Numbered from the stretch's first letter, positions 1 to 9,401 are shown. The stretch is 64,000 nt of DNA from Kitasatospora purpeofusca (GCF_000718025.1 NZ_JODS01000001.1:310001-374000); one strand, 5' to 3'. The notes: a model not told the origin generated them from the sequence alone. Numbers and translations are program-made.

Positions 1-103
1 CGGCCAGGGCGGCGGGATCGGTGAACGATCCGGGGTCGACGACCACGGTCGTCCCCCCGTGCTCGAGGCGTACACAGGCATGTCCGAACTTGGTGATCCG
101 CAT
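1..103 (-). CDS. MBL-fold metallo-hydrolase, N-terminus only (cut by window edge)
   Basis: The reverse strand opens with ATG at 103 and reads MRITKFGHACVRLEHGG then TVVVDPGSFTD before the window ends. This is the typical N-terminus of small actinobacterial metallo-beta-lactamase-fold hydrolases, with the first beta-sheet and the conserved VVDPG turn. The metal-binding HxHxDH motif would lie outside the window, so activity cannot be judged. It is divergent from the MarR gene at 165, and about 60 bp containing an inverted repeat separate them, so the two may share control. Confidence 0.75.
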   Translation of the reverse strand, partial: MRITKFGHACVRLEHGGTTVVVDPGSFTDPAALA

Positions 104-114
104 AGGCAGAACAT

Positions 115-140
115 ACAGCAAAGCTGCACAGTTTTGCTGT
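115..140. promoter_or_regulatory. Inverted repeat, probable MarR operator
   Basis: ACAGCAAA at 115-122 is mirrored by TTTGCTGT at 133-140, a perfect 8-bp inverted repeat with a 10-nt spacer. It sits midway between two divergent start codons (103 on minus, 165 on plus), where an autoregulatory MarR site is expected. The assignment to the neighbouring MarR protein is inferred from position only. Confidence 0.5.
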
Positions 141-164
141 AGATCTTCGGGGTAGGCTTCTCCC

Positions 165-590
165 GTGAACAGCCCGCACCCCGAGACCCTCGAACTCGCC
201 GCCGACCTGCGCGGCGCCATCGGCGAACTGGTCCGCGCACTGCGCCCCGACGACACGCTGCCGCAGAACCAGGCCGGCGTACTCGGACTGCTGGTCCGCG
301 ACGACCGCGCGTACACCGTCGCCGAACTGGCCGTCCTGCAGCGCGTCCGGCACCAGTCGATGGCCCGCACGGTCGCGCTGCTCACCGAGGCCGGCCTGGT
401 CACCCAGCAGCCGCACACCACCGACCGCCGCAAGCTGCTGGTCACCGCCACCGAGGCCGGCCGCGCCGCCCTGTCCGAGCAGCGCGCCCGCCGCGAGGCG
501 CGGATCGCCGAGGCGATCGAGGCCCGCCTCACCTCCGAGGAGCGCGAGACCCTGCGCAGCGCTGTCGGCCTGCTCCGCCGCCTGCCCTGA
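165..590 (+). CDS. MarR-family transcriptional regulator
   Basis: This 141-residue protein is of normal MarR length. It has a central winged helix-turn-helix: the recognition region VAELAVLQRVRHQSMARTV (about residues 52-70) is followed by LLTEAGLVTQQPHTTDRR, the wing with the usual DRR motif, and then VTATEAGRAAL. Flanking helices would form the dimer interface. The start is GTG. It is divergent from the MBL hydrolase, with an inverted repeat between them, and convergent with the MMPL exporter. MarR proteins are usually ligand-responsive repressors of nearby genes; the ligand is unknown. Confidence 0.85.
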   Translation: MNSPHPETLELAADLRGAIGELVRALRPDDTLPQNQAGVLGLLVRDDRAYTVAELAVLQRVRHQSMARTVALLTEAGLVTQQPHTTDRRKLLVTATEAGRAALSEQRARREARIAEAIEARLTSEERETLRSAVGLLRRLP

Positions 591-674
591 CCGCGACCGC
601 CCCGACCGCGACCGGGCCCGACCGTCGCCCCCGCCCCGGGAGACCACGGGGCCCGCCGAGCCGGCTCCGGGCGA

Positions 675-2924
675 CTACGAGCCGGTGCCGACCAGTTCCT
701 CCGCCGGACGCTGCGCCGGCAGCACGGCCGGGGCCAGCTCCGGCAGCTCGACGTGCTCGCTCAGCCCGAACCGGTCGTGCAGCCGCCGCAGCGGTCGCGG
801 CGCCCACCAGTTGAACTCGCCGAAGAAGCTCATCGCGGCCGGCACCAGCAGACAGCGGACCAGGGTCGCGTCGACCGCCACGGCGACCGCCAACGCGATG
901 CCCATCTGCTTGACCATCAGCATGTCGCCGAGGGCGAAGCCGGCGAAGACGATCACCATCAGCAGTGCCGCCGAGGTGATGATCCGACCGCTGCGCTGGA
1001 CACCCAGCTCCACCGCCCGGGTGCAGCTGTGGCCCTTGTCCCGCAGCTCCTTGATCCGGGCCAGCAGGAAGACCTCGTAGTCCATCGACAGCCCGAAGGC
1101 GAAGGCGAACACCAGGACCGGGATGAAGGTCTCCAGTCCGCCGGTCGGACTGAAGCCGAGCAGGCCGCTGAACCAGCCGTCCTGGAAGACCAGGGTCAGC
1201 GCGCCGAGCGAGGCGCCCAGTGAGAGCAGGTTCATCAGCAGGGCCTTGACCGGCATCACCACCGAGCCGGTCATCAGGAAGAGCAGGATCAGCGTGCCGA
1301 GGGCGACCAGGCCGAGCGCGATCGGCCCCCGGGTGAGCAGTTCGTCCTGGAAGTCGACCACCGAGGCCGCCCCGCCGGTCACCTGGGTGGTCAGCCCGCC
1401 CCGGTCCGCGCGCAGTTCCTCGACGACCTTCTTGGCCTCGCCGCCCTGCGGGTCGCCGTGCACCAGGACGTCAATGGTGGAGACGGTGTCGCTCACCGGG
1501 GTGACGGCCCGCACCCCGCTGACGCCGGGCAGCTGGGACACCACGTCGTCCGCGTAGGCCTGGGCGACCGTCGCACCGCTCTGCACCACCACCGTGATCG
1601 GGGCGGCCGAGGCCTGCGGGAAACGCTGGTCGACGGTCTCGGCGACCTGCCGGCCGGCCGAGGAGGCGGGCAGTACGGCGGCCCCGGAGTTGCGCATCTC
1701 GGCGTGCAGGAACGGCGCCCCGGCGGCCAGCAGCACCCCGGTGCACACCAGCGCGACCAGCACGGCCCGCTTGCGGACCCGGCGCACGGTCCGGCTGAAG
1801 AAGCCCTCGTCGGGGACGGGCGCGGAAGGCGTCCTGATCCGGCGCCCGGCGAAGCCGAGCAGCGCGGGCACCAGCGTCAGCGCGGCGGCCACCGCGATCA
1901 CCACGACGCTCACCCCGGCCGCGGCGACCGCCCCGAGCACCGGGCTGGTGAAGACGAACAGCCCGGACAGGGCGACGGCGACGGTCAGTCCGGAGAAGGC
2001 GACGGTGCGCCCGGCGGTGGCGGCGGTCCGCTCCACGGCGGCGGCGATCGGCGCTCCGTGCCCGCGTTCCTCGCGGAAACGATTCACCATGAGCAGCGCG
2101 TAGTCGATCGAGAGCCCGAGCCCCAGCACGGTGGCGATCGGCAGCACGCTGGTGTCGATGTCCATGATCCTGCTGAAGCCGAACATGGCCAGCAGTGCCC
2201 CGCCCACCGAGGCGACGGCGCCGATCACCGGCAGGCTCGCGGCGGCCAGGCCCCCGAACACCAGGACCATCACGATCAGGGTGAGCGGCAGGGTCACGAT
2301 CTCGCCGAAGCGGGTGTCCTTCTCGGTCTGCTTCTTGACCTCGTCCTGGAGCACGAGGTCCCCGCCGACGGTGACCTTGCCGCCACCGGGCTGGACCTCG
2401 GACTGGATCGCGGCCAGCCGCTGGTTCACGGCGGTGGCCTGCGCGGAGGTACTGGTGTCGGCCATCCGCACCGAGACCAGGCTCGCGGTGCCGTCGGCCG
2501 AGCGGAGCGCCTCGGCGCCCGGGCCGGGCCCGTAGGCGTCGACGGCCGAGGAGACGCCGGGCAGGGCCGCGATCTCGGCGGTGGCCCGGGTGACGGCGTC
2601 GCGGACGGCCGTGTCGTCCACGGGCCGGCCGTCCACCACGGCGGTTACGGTGCCCCGGGCCGGGTCGGCGGCGGCGACGACGGCGCTGCCCCGGTCCGAC
2701 TCGGCGGAGGCGGAGGAGGCGCCGGCCACCGTGCCCTCGAAGACCCGTCCGCCGATCAGCACGCCTATGACCAGCACGACCGCCCAGAAACCGAGCACCC
2801 AGCGCCGCTGCCGGTAGCAGAACCGGCCGAGGGCGGCGAGACGTCCGGCGACCCGGGGGTCGGCGGACGTCCCGGCGTCGGACATGAGGGGGGAAGCGGA
2901 GGTCACGGCAGAGCGACGGCGCAT
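675..2924 (-). CDS. MMPL-family membrane transporter (RND superfamily)
   Basis: The 749-residue protein has two repeats of the MMPL architecture: an N-terminal membrane helix, a large extracytoplasmic domain, and a block of about five membrane helices, all duplicated. Each helix block has the family's Asp-Tyr signature, GLGLSIDYALLMVNRFREE in the first and FGLSMDYEVFLLARIKE in the second; these acidic residues carry the proton relay. Such proteins export lipids, siderophores or drugs driven by proton motive force. The start could instead be Met14 (MSDAGTS). It is convergent with the MarR gene at 165, so a regulatory link is possible but not shown. Confidence 0.88.
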   Translation of the reverse strand: MRRRSAVTSASPLMSDAGTSADPRVAGRLAALGRFCYRQRRWVLGFWAVVLVIGVLIGGRVFEGTVAGASSASAESDRGSAVVAAADPARGTVTAVVDGRPVDDTAVRDAVTRATAEIAALPGVSSAVDAYGPGPGAEALRSADGTASLVSVRMADTSTSAQATAVNQRLAAIQSEVQPGGGKVTVGGDLVLQDEVKKQTEKDTRFGEIVTLPLTLIVMVLVFGGLAAASLPVIGAVASVGGALLAMFGFSRIMDIDTSVLPIATVLGLGLSIDYALLMVNRFREERGHGAPIAAAVERTAATAGRTVAFSGLTVAVALSGLFVFTSPVLGAVAAAGVSVVVIAVAAALTLVPALLGFAGRRIRTPSAPVPDEGFFSRTVRRVRKRAVLVALVCTGVLLAAGAPFLHAEMRNSGAAVLPASSAGRQVAETVDQRFPQASAAPITVVVQSGATVAQAYADDVVSQLPGVSGVRAVTPVSDTVSTIDVLVHGDPQGGEAKKVVEELRADRGGLTTQVTGGAASVVDFQDELLTRGPIALGLVALGTLILLFLMTGSVVMPVKALLMNLLSLGASLGALTLVFQDGWFSGLLGFSPTGGLETFIPVLVFAFAFGLSMDYEVFLLARIKELRDKGHSCTRAVELGVQRSGRIITSAALLMVIVFAGFALGDMLMVKQMGIALAVAVAVDATLVRCLLVPAAMSFFGEFNWWAPRPLRRLHDRFGLSEHVELPELAPAVLPAQRPAEELVGTGS

Positions 2925-3081
2925 ATGCGTGGGGTGCCTAGCGTGTGGGGCCGGGTGAGCGACCCATCGGGCAACTCATCCCAAGGTAGGCCCTAGGTCC
3001 CGAATCACCCATAGGCATCCGATGAGCCCCTAATCACAAAAATCCAGCACATAAGGAATAAATAATGAAGGCCGAAAAACA

Positions 3082-3114
3082 ATGAACCCCGCTCGGAAAC
3101 CGAGCGGGGTTCAT
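3082..3114 (-). terminator. Rho-independent terminator of rpsA
   Basis: A perfect 15-bp stem (3082-3096 with 3100-3114) has an AAA loop and is followed on the minus strand by TGTTTTT. It lies about 60 bp past the rpsA stop codon. The flanking DNA (2990-3080) is unusually A/T-rich for this genome. Confidence 0.9.
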
Positions 3115-3173
3115 CGATGACACCGAGCGCTGATCAGCCGGCGCTAACCGGCCTCAGCGGCAGGGGCAGAGCT

Positions 3174-4664
3174 TCAGCTCTGGCCGCCGGCCAGCTTCTC
3201 GCGCAGGGCGGCCAGGGCCTCGTCCGAGGCCAGGGCGCCCGAGCCCTCGTCGCTGCTGGACGAGTAGGAGCCACCGGCCGCGGCGGCAACGGCGTCGCCA
3301 CCCTCGGCAGCAGCCTCCGCGTCGGCCTCGCGGCTCTTGATGACCTGGGCCTGGTGCTGCTCGAAGCGGGTCTGGGCCTCGGCGTACTGCCGCTCCCACT
3401 CCTCGCGCTGCTTCTCGAAGCCGGGCAGCCAGTCGTTCGCCTCGGGGTCGAAGCCCTCCGGGTAGATGTAGTTGCCCTGGTCGTCGTACGACGCGGCCAT
3501 GCCGTAGAGGGTCGGGTCGAACTCGACCTCGGCCGGGTTGGCACCCAGCGCCTCGTTGGCCTGCTTCAGCGAGAGGCTGATGCGGCGACGCTCGAGGTCG
3601 ATGTCGATGACCTTGACGAAGATCTCGTCGCCGACCTGGACGACCTGCTCCGGGATCTCGACGTGGCGCTCGGCCAGCTCGGAGATGTGGACCAGACCCT
3701 CGATGCCCTCGTCCACGCGGACGAACGCACCGAACGGAACCAGCTTGGTGACCTTACCCGGAACGACCTGGCCGATCTGGTGGGTACGGGCGAACTGCTG
3801 CCACGGGTCCTCCTGGGTCGCCTTCAGCGACAGGGAGACGCGCTCGCGGTCCATGTCAACGTCGAGAACCTCGACGGTGACCTCCTGGCCGACCTCGACA
3901 ACCTCGGACGGGTGGTCGATGTGCTTCCAGGACAGCTCGGAGACGTGCACCAGGCCGTCGACGCCACCCAGGTCCACGAAGGCACCGAAGTTGACGATGG
4001 AGGAGACGACGCCGGAGCGCACCTGACCCTTCTGCAGGGTGGTGAGGAAGGTCTGGCGGACCTCGCTCTGGGTCTGCTCCAGCCAGGCACGGCGGGACAG
4101 GACCACGTTGTTGCGGTTCTTGTCCAGCTCGATGATCTTGGCCTCGAGCTCCTTGCCCACGTAGGGCTGGAGGTCGCGGACGCGACGCATCTCGACGAGC
4201 GAGGCCGGCAGGAAGCCACGGAGGCCGATGTCGAGGATGAGACCACCCTTGACGACCTCGATGACGGTACCGGTGACGATCCCGTCCTCTTCCTTGATCT
4301 TCTCGATCGTGCCCCAGGCACGCTCGTACTGAGCGCGCTTCTTGGACAGGATGAGACGACCCTCCTTGTCCTCCTTCTGGAGAACCAGGGCCTCGATGTT
4401 GTCGCCGACGGCGACGACCTCGTGCGGGTCGACGTCGTGCTTGATCGACAGCTCGCGGGACGGGATGACGCCCTCGGTCTTGTAACCGATGTCGAGGAGA
4501 ACCTCGTCACGGTCGACCTTCACGATGACGCCCTCGACGATGTCGCCATCGTTGAAGTACTTGATGGTCTCGTCGATCGCGGCCAGGAACGCCTCGGCGT
4601 CGCCGATGTCGTTCAGCGCGACCTGCGGGGTGGTGCTGAGGGAGGAGTCGGTGGGGCTCGTCAT
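3174..4664 (-). CDS. rpsA: 30S ribosomal protein S1
   Basis: The 496-residue protein has four successive S1 (OB-fold) RNA-binding domains, recognisable by GDIVEGVIVKV, DGIVTGTVIEV, GQVRSGVVSSIVNFGAFVDLG and GQVVPGKVTKLVPFGAFVRV. They are followed by an acidic, low-complexity tail rich in Ala, Gly and Ser. Four domains is normal for actinobacteria; E. coli S1 has six. S1 helps load mRNA on the 30S subunit. The start MTSPTDSS at 4664 is chosen because the sequence upstream is not S1-like. It is a monocistronic unit with its own promoter (4880-4908), a leader of roughly 200 nt and a strong terminator. Confidence 0.97.
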   Translation of the reverse strand: MTSPTDSSLSTTPQVALNDIGDAEAFLAAIDETIKYFNDGDIVEGVIVKVDRDEVLLDIGYKTEGVIPSRELSIKHDVDPHEVVAVGDNIEALVLQKEDKEGRLILSKKRAQYERAWGTIEKIKEEDGIVTGTVIEVVKGGLILDIGLRGFLPASLVEMRRVRDLQPYVGKELEAKIIELDKNRNNVVLSRRAWLEQTQSEVRQTFLTTLQKGQVRSGVVSSIVNFGAFVDLGGVDGLVHVSELSWKHIDHPSEVVEVGQEVTVEVLDVDMDRERVSLSLKATQEDPWQQFARTHQIGQVVPGKVTKLVPFGAFVRVDEGIEGLVHISELAERHVEIPEQVVQVGDEIFVKVIDIDLERRRISLSLKQANEALGANPAEVEFDPTLYGMAASYDDQGNYIYPEGFDPEANDWLPGFEKQREEWERQYAEAQTRFEQHQAQVIKSREADAEAAAEGGDAVAAAAGGSYSSSSDEGSGALASDEALAALREKLAGGQS

Positions 4665-4879
4665 TAGGAAAAGGGCTCCGGTACGGACATGAAAGTCGTA
4701 GGTAATGCCACGCGGAGGGCCCGTATCGCTCCCACCGAAAGCCGGACAGCCAAGAACACGGAGCACCGGGAATCCCGCAGCACGGGAGAATCGGCGTCCG
4801 TCTTGCGACCGTGGGGTCTTCGACAGATGCGAGCGCGACCTGCTCCGTCCGAGGCGCGCAGGCCCGCAGCGCAACTTGT

Positions 4880-4908
4880 AGCATACGGGGACGGCCAGGC
4901 ACGGTCAA
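4880..4908 (-). promoter_or_regulatory. Vegetative sigma (HrdB-type) promoter of rpsA
   Basis: On the minus strand TTGACC (4903-4908) and TATGCT (4880-4885) are separated by exactly 17 bp, a near-consensus -35/-10 pair. Transcription would start near 4873 and give a leader of about 200 nt before the ATG at 4664, long enough for translational control of S1. Confidence 0.75.
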
Positions 4909-4976
4909 CGCCAACAACGGCAAGACGGTGGAGCCCGGCATGGAACAGGCCATATCCTCCGATTGCGCACCGTTAG

Positions 4977-5933
4977 GTGGCGGCCGAAGGGACCCCTTCC
5001 CCGGATGCCACCGCCGGGACCCCGGCCCTCTCGGACCGGATCGCGACAGCGGCGCTTCCGCAGACGACACCCTACGCGATGGGCCTTCTCACCGTGACCG
5101 GCACCCCCCTCCCCGAGCCCGACGATCTTGACGAGGACGGCGACGACGCGGTAAGGAGGTCCGCCGGCGCCGGCGAGAGCAGCCGCGCCAGCCGCCACTG
5201 GTGGGACCGCAACGCCGACGAGTACCAGGACGAGCACGGCGAGTTCCTCGGCGACGACCGCTTCACCTGGTGCCCCGAGGGCCTCGACGAGGCCGACGCC
5301 CGCCTGCTCGGCGACGTCGCCGGCCGCAGCGTGCTGGAGATCGGCGCCGGCGCCGCCCAGTGCTCGCGCTGGCTGGCCGCCCGCGGCGCCCGCCCGGTCG
5401 CCCTCGACATCTCCTACCGCCAGCTCCAGCACTCCCGCCGGATCGACCTCGCCCGCGGCGCCGCACCCGTGCCCGTGGTCCAGGCCGACGCCGCCGTCCT
5501 CCCGTTCGCCGACGGCGCCTTCGACCTCGCCTGCTCCGCCTACGGCGCCGTGCCGTTCAGCGCCGACACCGAGGCCCTGATGCGCGAGGTGCACCGGGTG
5601 CTGCGACCGGGCGGGCGCTGGGTCTTCTCGGTCACCCACCCGATCCGCTGGGCCTTCCCCGACGAACCCGGCGTCGAGGGCCTCACCGCCGTCTCCTCCT
5701 ACTTCGACCGCACCCCCTACGTCGAGGAGGACGAGCAGGGCCGCGCCACCTACGTCGAACACCACCGCACGCTCGGCGACCGGGTCCGCGAACTCGTCGC
5801 CGCCGGCTTCCGGCTGGTCGACCTCGTCGAACCGGAGTGGCCGGAAGGACACGAGCAGGACTGGGGCGGCTGGTCGCCGCTGCGCGGGCGGCTCATCCCC
5901 GGCACCGCGATCTTCGTCGCCGAGCGGGGCTGA
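4977..5933 (+). CDS. Class I SAM-dependent methyltransferase
   Basis: The 318-residue protein has a methyltransferase core: motif I VLEIGAGAAQCSRWLA (around residues 121-136), ARPVALDIS as the acidic loop for the SAM ribose, and VLPFADGAFDLACSAYG with EVHRVLRPGGRWVFSVTHP as motifs II-III. It resembles ubiE/methyltransferase-11 proteins; the substrate is unknown. The start is GTG at 4977; the first 70 residues are poorly structured and MGLLTVTG (5080) is an alternative start. It is divergent from rpsA and followed after 5 bp by hrpB, probably one transcript. Confidence 0.85.
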   Translation: MAAEGTPSPDATAGTPALSDRIATAALPQTTPYAMGLLTVTGTPLPEPDDLDEDGDDAVRRSAGAGESSRASRHWWDRNADEYQDEHGEFLGDDRFTWCPEGLDEADARLLGDVAGRSVLEIGAGAAQCSRWLAARGARPVALDISYRQLQHSRRIDLARGAAPVPVVQADAAVLPFADGAFDLACSAYGAVPFSADTEALMREVHRVLRPGGRWVFSVTHPIRWAFPDEPGVEGLTAVSSYFDRTPYVEEDEQGRATYVEHHRTLGDRVRELVAAGFRLVDLVEPEWPEGHEQDWGGWSPLRGRLIPGTAIFVAERG

Positions 5934-5938
5934 GCCGC

Positions 5939-8452
5939 TTGTCGAACCCCTCCTGGCACGACCTGCCCGTCCGCACCGCCCTGCCCGCGCTGCACGAGGC
6001 GCTGGACGGACCGGGCACCGCCGTCCTCGCCGCGCCGCCCGGCACCGGCAAAACCACCCTGGTGCCGCTCGCCCTGGCCGGGCTGCTCGCCGACGGCCGG
6101 CCCGTGCGCCGGGTCCTGGTCGCCGAACCGCGCCGGCTCGCCGTCCGGGCCGCCGCCCGGCGGATGGCCTGGCTGCTCGGCTCCTCCGTGGGCCGCGAGG
6201 TCGGGTACACCGTGCGCGGCGAGCGCCGCGTCGGCCCGGAGACCGTGGTCGAGGTGGTCACCACCGGCGTGCTGCTGCAACGCCTCCAGCGCGACCAGGA
6301 GTTGCCCGGCGTCGACGTCGTCGTGCTCGACGAGTGCCACGAACGGCACCTGGACGCGGACACCGCGCTCGCCTTCCTGCTCGACGTCCGCGCCGCCCTG
6401 CGGCCCGAACTGCGGATCGTCTGCGCCTCCGCCACCTCCGACACCGCCGCCTGGGCCGAACTCCTGGACGGCGCGCCGGTGGTCGAGGCGCACGGCGTCT
6501 CGCACCCGGTCGAGGTGGTGTGGGCGCCGCCGCCGCGCGCCGTCCGGCCCGCGCACGGCACCCGGGTGGACTTCGCACTGCTCGACCACGTCGCGGCGGT
6601 GGTCCGGCGGGCCCTGGACGAACGGGACGGGGACGTGCTCTGCTTCCTGCCCGGCGTCGGCGAGATCGCCCGGGTCGCCGGGCAGTTGGGCGGGGTCCCG
6701 GCCGAGGTGCTGCAACTGCACGGGCGCGCGCCGCAGGCCGTCCAGGACGCGGCGCTCACCCCTTCGCCGGGGCGTCGCGTCGTCCTCGCCACCGCCGTCG
6801 CCGAATCCTCCCTCACCGTGCCCGGCGTGCGGATCGTGGTCGACGCCGGACTCGCCCGGGAACCGCGCACCGACCACGCCCGGGGCCTCGCCGCCCTGGT
6901 CACCGTGCGCGCCTCGCTCGCCGCCGCCCGCCAGCGCGCCGGCCGCGCGGGCCGCGAGGCGCCCGGCACCGTCTACCGCTGCTGGCACGAGGCCGAGGAC
7001 GCCCGCGCCGCCCGCTTCCCCACCCCCGAGATCGCGCTCGCCGACCTCACCCCGTTCGCCCTCCAGGTGGCCTGCTGGGGCGACCCGGACGCCACCGGAC
7101 TCGCCCTGCCCGACGCCCCGCCCGCCGGCGCGATGGCCGCCGCCCGGGAGACCCTGGTCGCCCTCGGGGCGGTCTCCGCCGACGGCCGGGCGACCGAGCG
7201 CGGAGTGCGGCTCGCCCGCACCGGGCTGCACCCGCGACTGGGGCGGGCCCTGGTCGACGGCGCACCCGCCGTGGGCGCCCGCCGGGCGGCCGAGGTGGTC
7301 GCGCTGCTGTCAGAGGAGCCGCCGCGGGCGCTGGGGGACGACCTCGCCGCGGTGTGGCGCGGGGTTCGTTCGGGCACCGACCCCTACGCCGGACGCTGGC
7401 GCGACGAAGTCCGCCGCCTGCAGCGCGCCACCTCCGACGAACCCGCCACCCGACTGCCCGACGCCACCGCCGTCGGCCTCGTCGTCGCCCTGGCCTTCCC
7501 GGAGCGCATCGCCCGGGCGAGGGTCGAGCGGCCCGCACCGGGCGAGCGCAGCCCGTACCTGATGGCCTCGGGGACGGCCGCCGAACTCTCCCGCGACACC
7601 CGGCTCGGCACCCTTCCCTGGCTCGCCGTCGCGGCGGCCGACCGCCCGGCGGGGTCGCACTCGGCCCGGGTGCTGCACGCGGCGGCGCTCGACGAGGACA
7701 CCGCGCTGCTCGCGGGCGCGTCCCTGCTGAGCGCACGCGAGGAGGTCCACTGGGACACCCGGCGCGACGAGGTCACCGCCCGCCGGGTGGAGTCCCTCGG
7801 CGCCATCGAACTCGCCGAGAAGCCGCTGACCCGGCCCGACCGGGCGCTCGTCCGGGCGGCCGTCGTCGAGGGCCTCACCCGCGAGGGCGTGAGCGCCCTG
7901 CTGACCTTCCCGTCCAACCTGCGCGAACGCCTGGCGTTCCTCCACGCGGCGATCGGCGACCCCTGGCCGGACGTGTCCGATTCCGCGCTGCTCGAACGCG
8001 CCGAGGAGTGGCTGGAACCCGAACTGTCCCGCGCCCGCCGCCGCGCCGACCTGGCCAGGATCAACACGACGGACGCCCTGCAACGCCTCCTCCCCTGGGC
8101 AAGCGGCCAGGCCGGCCGCCTGGACGAGCTGGCCCCCGAACGCATCACCGTGCCCAGCGGATCGAAGATACGGGTCGACTACAGCACCGAACGGCCCGTG
8201 TTGGCCGTCAAGTTGCAGGAACTCTTCGGCTGGAAGGCCGCCCCTTCATTGGCCGGCGGAAGGGTCCCGCTCACCGTGCAGTTGCTCTCCCCCGCCGGCC
8301 GCCCCGCCGCCATCACCGGCGATCTGGAAGGCTTCTGGAAGAACGGCTACCACGCCGTCAGGGCGGATCTCAGGGGTCGCTACCCCCGCCACCCCTGGCC
8401 CGAGGACCCGACCACGGCGGAGCCGACCAAGCGCACCAACGCCAGAAAGTGA
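5939..8452 (+). CDS. hrpB: ATP-dependent RNA helicase HrpB (DEAH-box type)
   Basis: The protein has about 837 residues, the usual HrpB length. Motifs in order are APPGTGKTT (Walker A), LDECHERHLD (Walker B with DECH, as in this subgroup), SAT (motif III), ATAVAESSLTVPGVRIVVD (motif V region) and QRAGRAGREAPG (motif VI), then helicase-associated domains and the C-terminal HrpB domain. It acts on RNA-protein complexes. No ATG fits; the likely start is TTG at 5939, five bases after the methyltransferase stop, so translation is probably coupled. The ORF is open far upstream only because of GC bias. Confidence 0.88.
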   Translation: MSNPSWHDLPVRTALPALHEALDGPGTAVLAAPPGTGKTTLVPLALAGLLADGRPVRRVLVAEPRRLAVRAAARRMAWLLGSSVGREVGYTVRGERRVGPETVVEVVTTGVLLQRLQRDQELPGVDVVVLDECHERHLDADTALAFLLDVRAALRPELRIVCASATSDTAAWAELLDGAPVVEAHGVSHPVEVVWAPPPRAVRPAHGTRVDFALLDHVAAVVRRALDERDGDVLCFLPGVGEIARVAGQLGGVPAEVLQLHGRAPQAVQDAALTPSPGRRVVLATAVAESSLTVPGVRIVVDAGLAREPRTDHARGLAALVTVRASLAAARQRAGRAGREAPGTVYRCWHEAEDARAARFPTPEIALADLTPFALQVACWGDPDATGLALPDAPPAGAMAAARETLVALGAVSADGRATERGVRLARTGLHPRLGRALVDGAPAVGARRAAEVVALLSEEPPRALGDDLAAVWRGVRSGTDPYAGRWRDEVRRLQRATSDEPATRLPDATAVGLVVALAFPERIARARVERPAPGERSPYLMASGTAAELSRDTRLGTLPWLAVAAADRPAGSHSARVLHAAALDEDTALLAGASLLSAREEVHWDTRRDEVTARRVESLGAIELAEKPLTRPDRALVRAAVVEGLTREGVSALLTFPSNLRERLAFLHAAIGDPWPDVSDSALLERAEEWLEPELSRARRRADLARINTTDALQRLLPWASGQAGRLDELAPERITVPSGSKIRVDYSTERPVLAVKLQELFGWKAAPSLAGGRVPLTVQLLSPAGRPAAITGDLEGFWKNGYHAVRADLRGRYPRHPWPEDPTTAEPTKRTNARK

Positions 8453-8510
8453 TCGCGGTCCAGCGGGTACGGTCCCTCGGAAGCCACCCCACCGGAGGAC
8501 GGAGCGAGCC

Positions 8511-9179
8511 ATGGCACTGACCACCCCGAGCGTCACCGGTTCCCCCACAGCCGAACGTCCCTTCTCCGCCCTCATCCTGGACTTCGTCGGCGTACTCACC
8601 GCCAATGCCGGGCCCGCCCACCGCACCTGGTGCCTCGCCCAGGGCCTCGACGCCGACGCATGGCGGCACACTCTCGGCCTCGACCTGGAGGCCGGCCGCC
8701 TGTACACGGAGCTCGAAGCCGGGCGGCTCGACCAGGCGGAGTGGAACCGGCAGGTGGCGCCCATCCTCGGCCTCACGGAGCACGAGAACCTGATGGGCCG
8801 GGCGTGGGCGGGCGTTCGACCCGCCCACGACATGGTCTCGCTCGCCCACTCGGCGCGGCAGGCCGGCCTGACGGTCGCCCTGCTGTCCAACTCCTTCGGC
8901 CTGGCCCCGTACGACCCGTACGAGGCCCTGGGAGTGTGGGACTTGTTCGACGTAACGGTGGTCTCCGAGCGGGAGGGCATCGCCAAGCCCGACCCGGCGA
9001 TCTACCGGCTCACCCTGGAGCGGCTCGGAATGCCCGGCGAGGCGTGCGTGTTCGTGGACGACCACCCGAGGAACCTGCCCCCGGCCGAAGCGCTCGGCAT
9101 CACCACCGTCCTCGCCGACGGTGCTCCTGACACGGCCGCCCGCATCGCCTCCCTCCTCGGCATCCCCGCAAGCAGCTGA
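8511..9179 (+). CDS. HAD-superfamily hydrolase
   Basis: The 222-residue protein has HAD subfamily IA features: motif I LILDFVGVLT near the N-terminus, motif II VALLSNSFG, a Lys in EGIAKPDPAIY (motif III) and VFVDDHPRNL (motif IV). The second Asp of the classical DxDx(T/V) is Val here (D-F-V), which recalls the D-x-G variants of YihX-like and epoxide-hydrolase-type HAD proteins, so ordinary phosphatase activity is not certain. A good ribosome site (GGAGGACGGAG) precedes the ATG. It follows hrpB by 58 bp and may be co-transcribed. Confidence 0.85.
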   Translation: MALTTPSVTGSPTAERPFSALILDFVGVLTANAGPAHRTWCLAQGLDADAWRHTLGLDLEAGRLYTELEAGRLDQAEWNRQVAPILGLTEHENLMGRAWAGVRPAHDMVSLAHSARQAGLTVALLSNSFGLAPYDPYEALGVWDLFDVTVVSEREGIAKPDPAIYRLTLERLGMPGEACVFVDDHPRNLPPAEALGITTVLADGAPDTAARIASLLGIPASS

Positions 9180-9278
9180 GAGGCCATCAATCCGGCTGGT
9201 CATCGGCTGATTCCGGTTCCGGGAGCGGGACACCGGGGGTACGGTCCGCCTTGAGGCCGCTCACCTTCGGAGGCACCC

Positions 9279-9401
9279 ATGACGCAGTGGTCCGACTACT
9301 CCACCGGCCGGCGCATCAAGATGCTGCGGGCCGGGATGACGCAGGAAGAACTCGCCGAGGCCGCCGGGGTGTCCGTGCCGACCATCCGTAAGGCCGAGTA
9401 G
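9279..9401 (+). pseudogene. XRE-family regulator remnant, stopped by an in-frame TAG
   Basis: A good ribosome site (CGGAGG) precedes an ATG that opens a helix-turn-helix: STGRRIKMLRAG, then TQEELAEAAGVSVPTIRKAE. The next codon (9399-9401) is TAG, and the same frame continues with GGSIGLPSLLKLSGAL, which is the expected remainder of the XRE domain. In this family the stop position is normally Gln, so one C-to-T change explains it. The downstream part of the usual longer regulator is not recognisable. It is a decayed gene, or at most a 40-residue peptide. Confidence 0.7.

Noticed and set aside
5201..5938. Upstream extension of the hrpB frame across the methyltransferase gene
   Set aside because: Arg/Pro-rich shadow sequence; HrpB homology begins after 5939.
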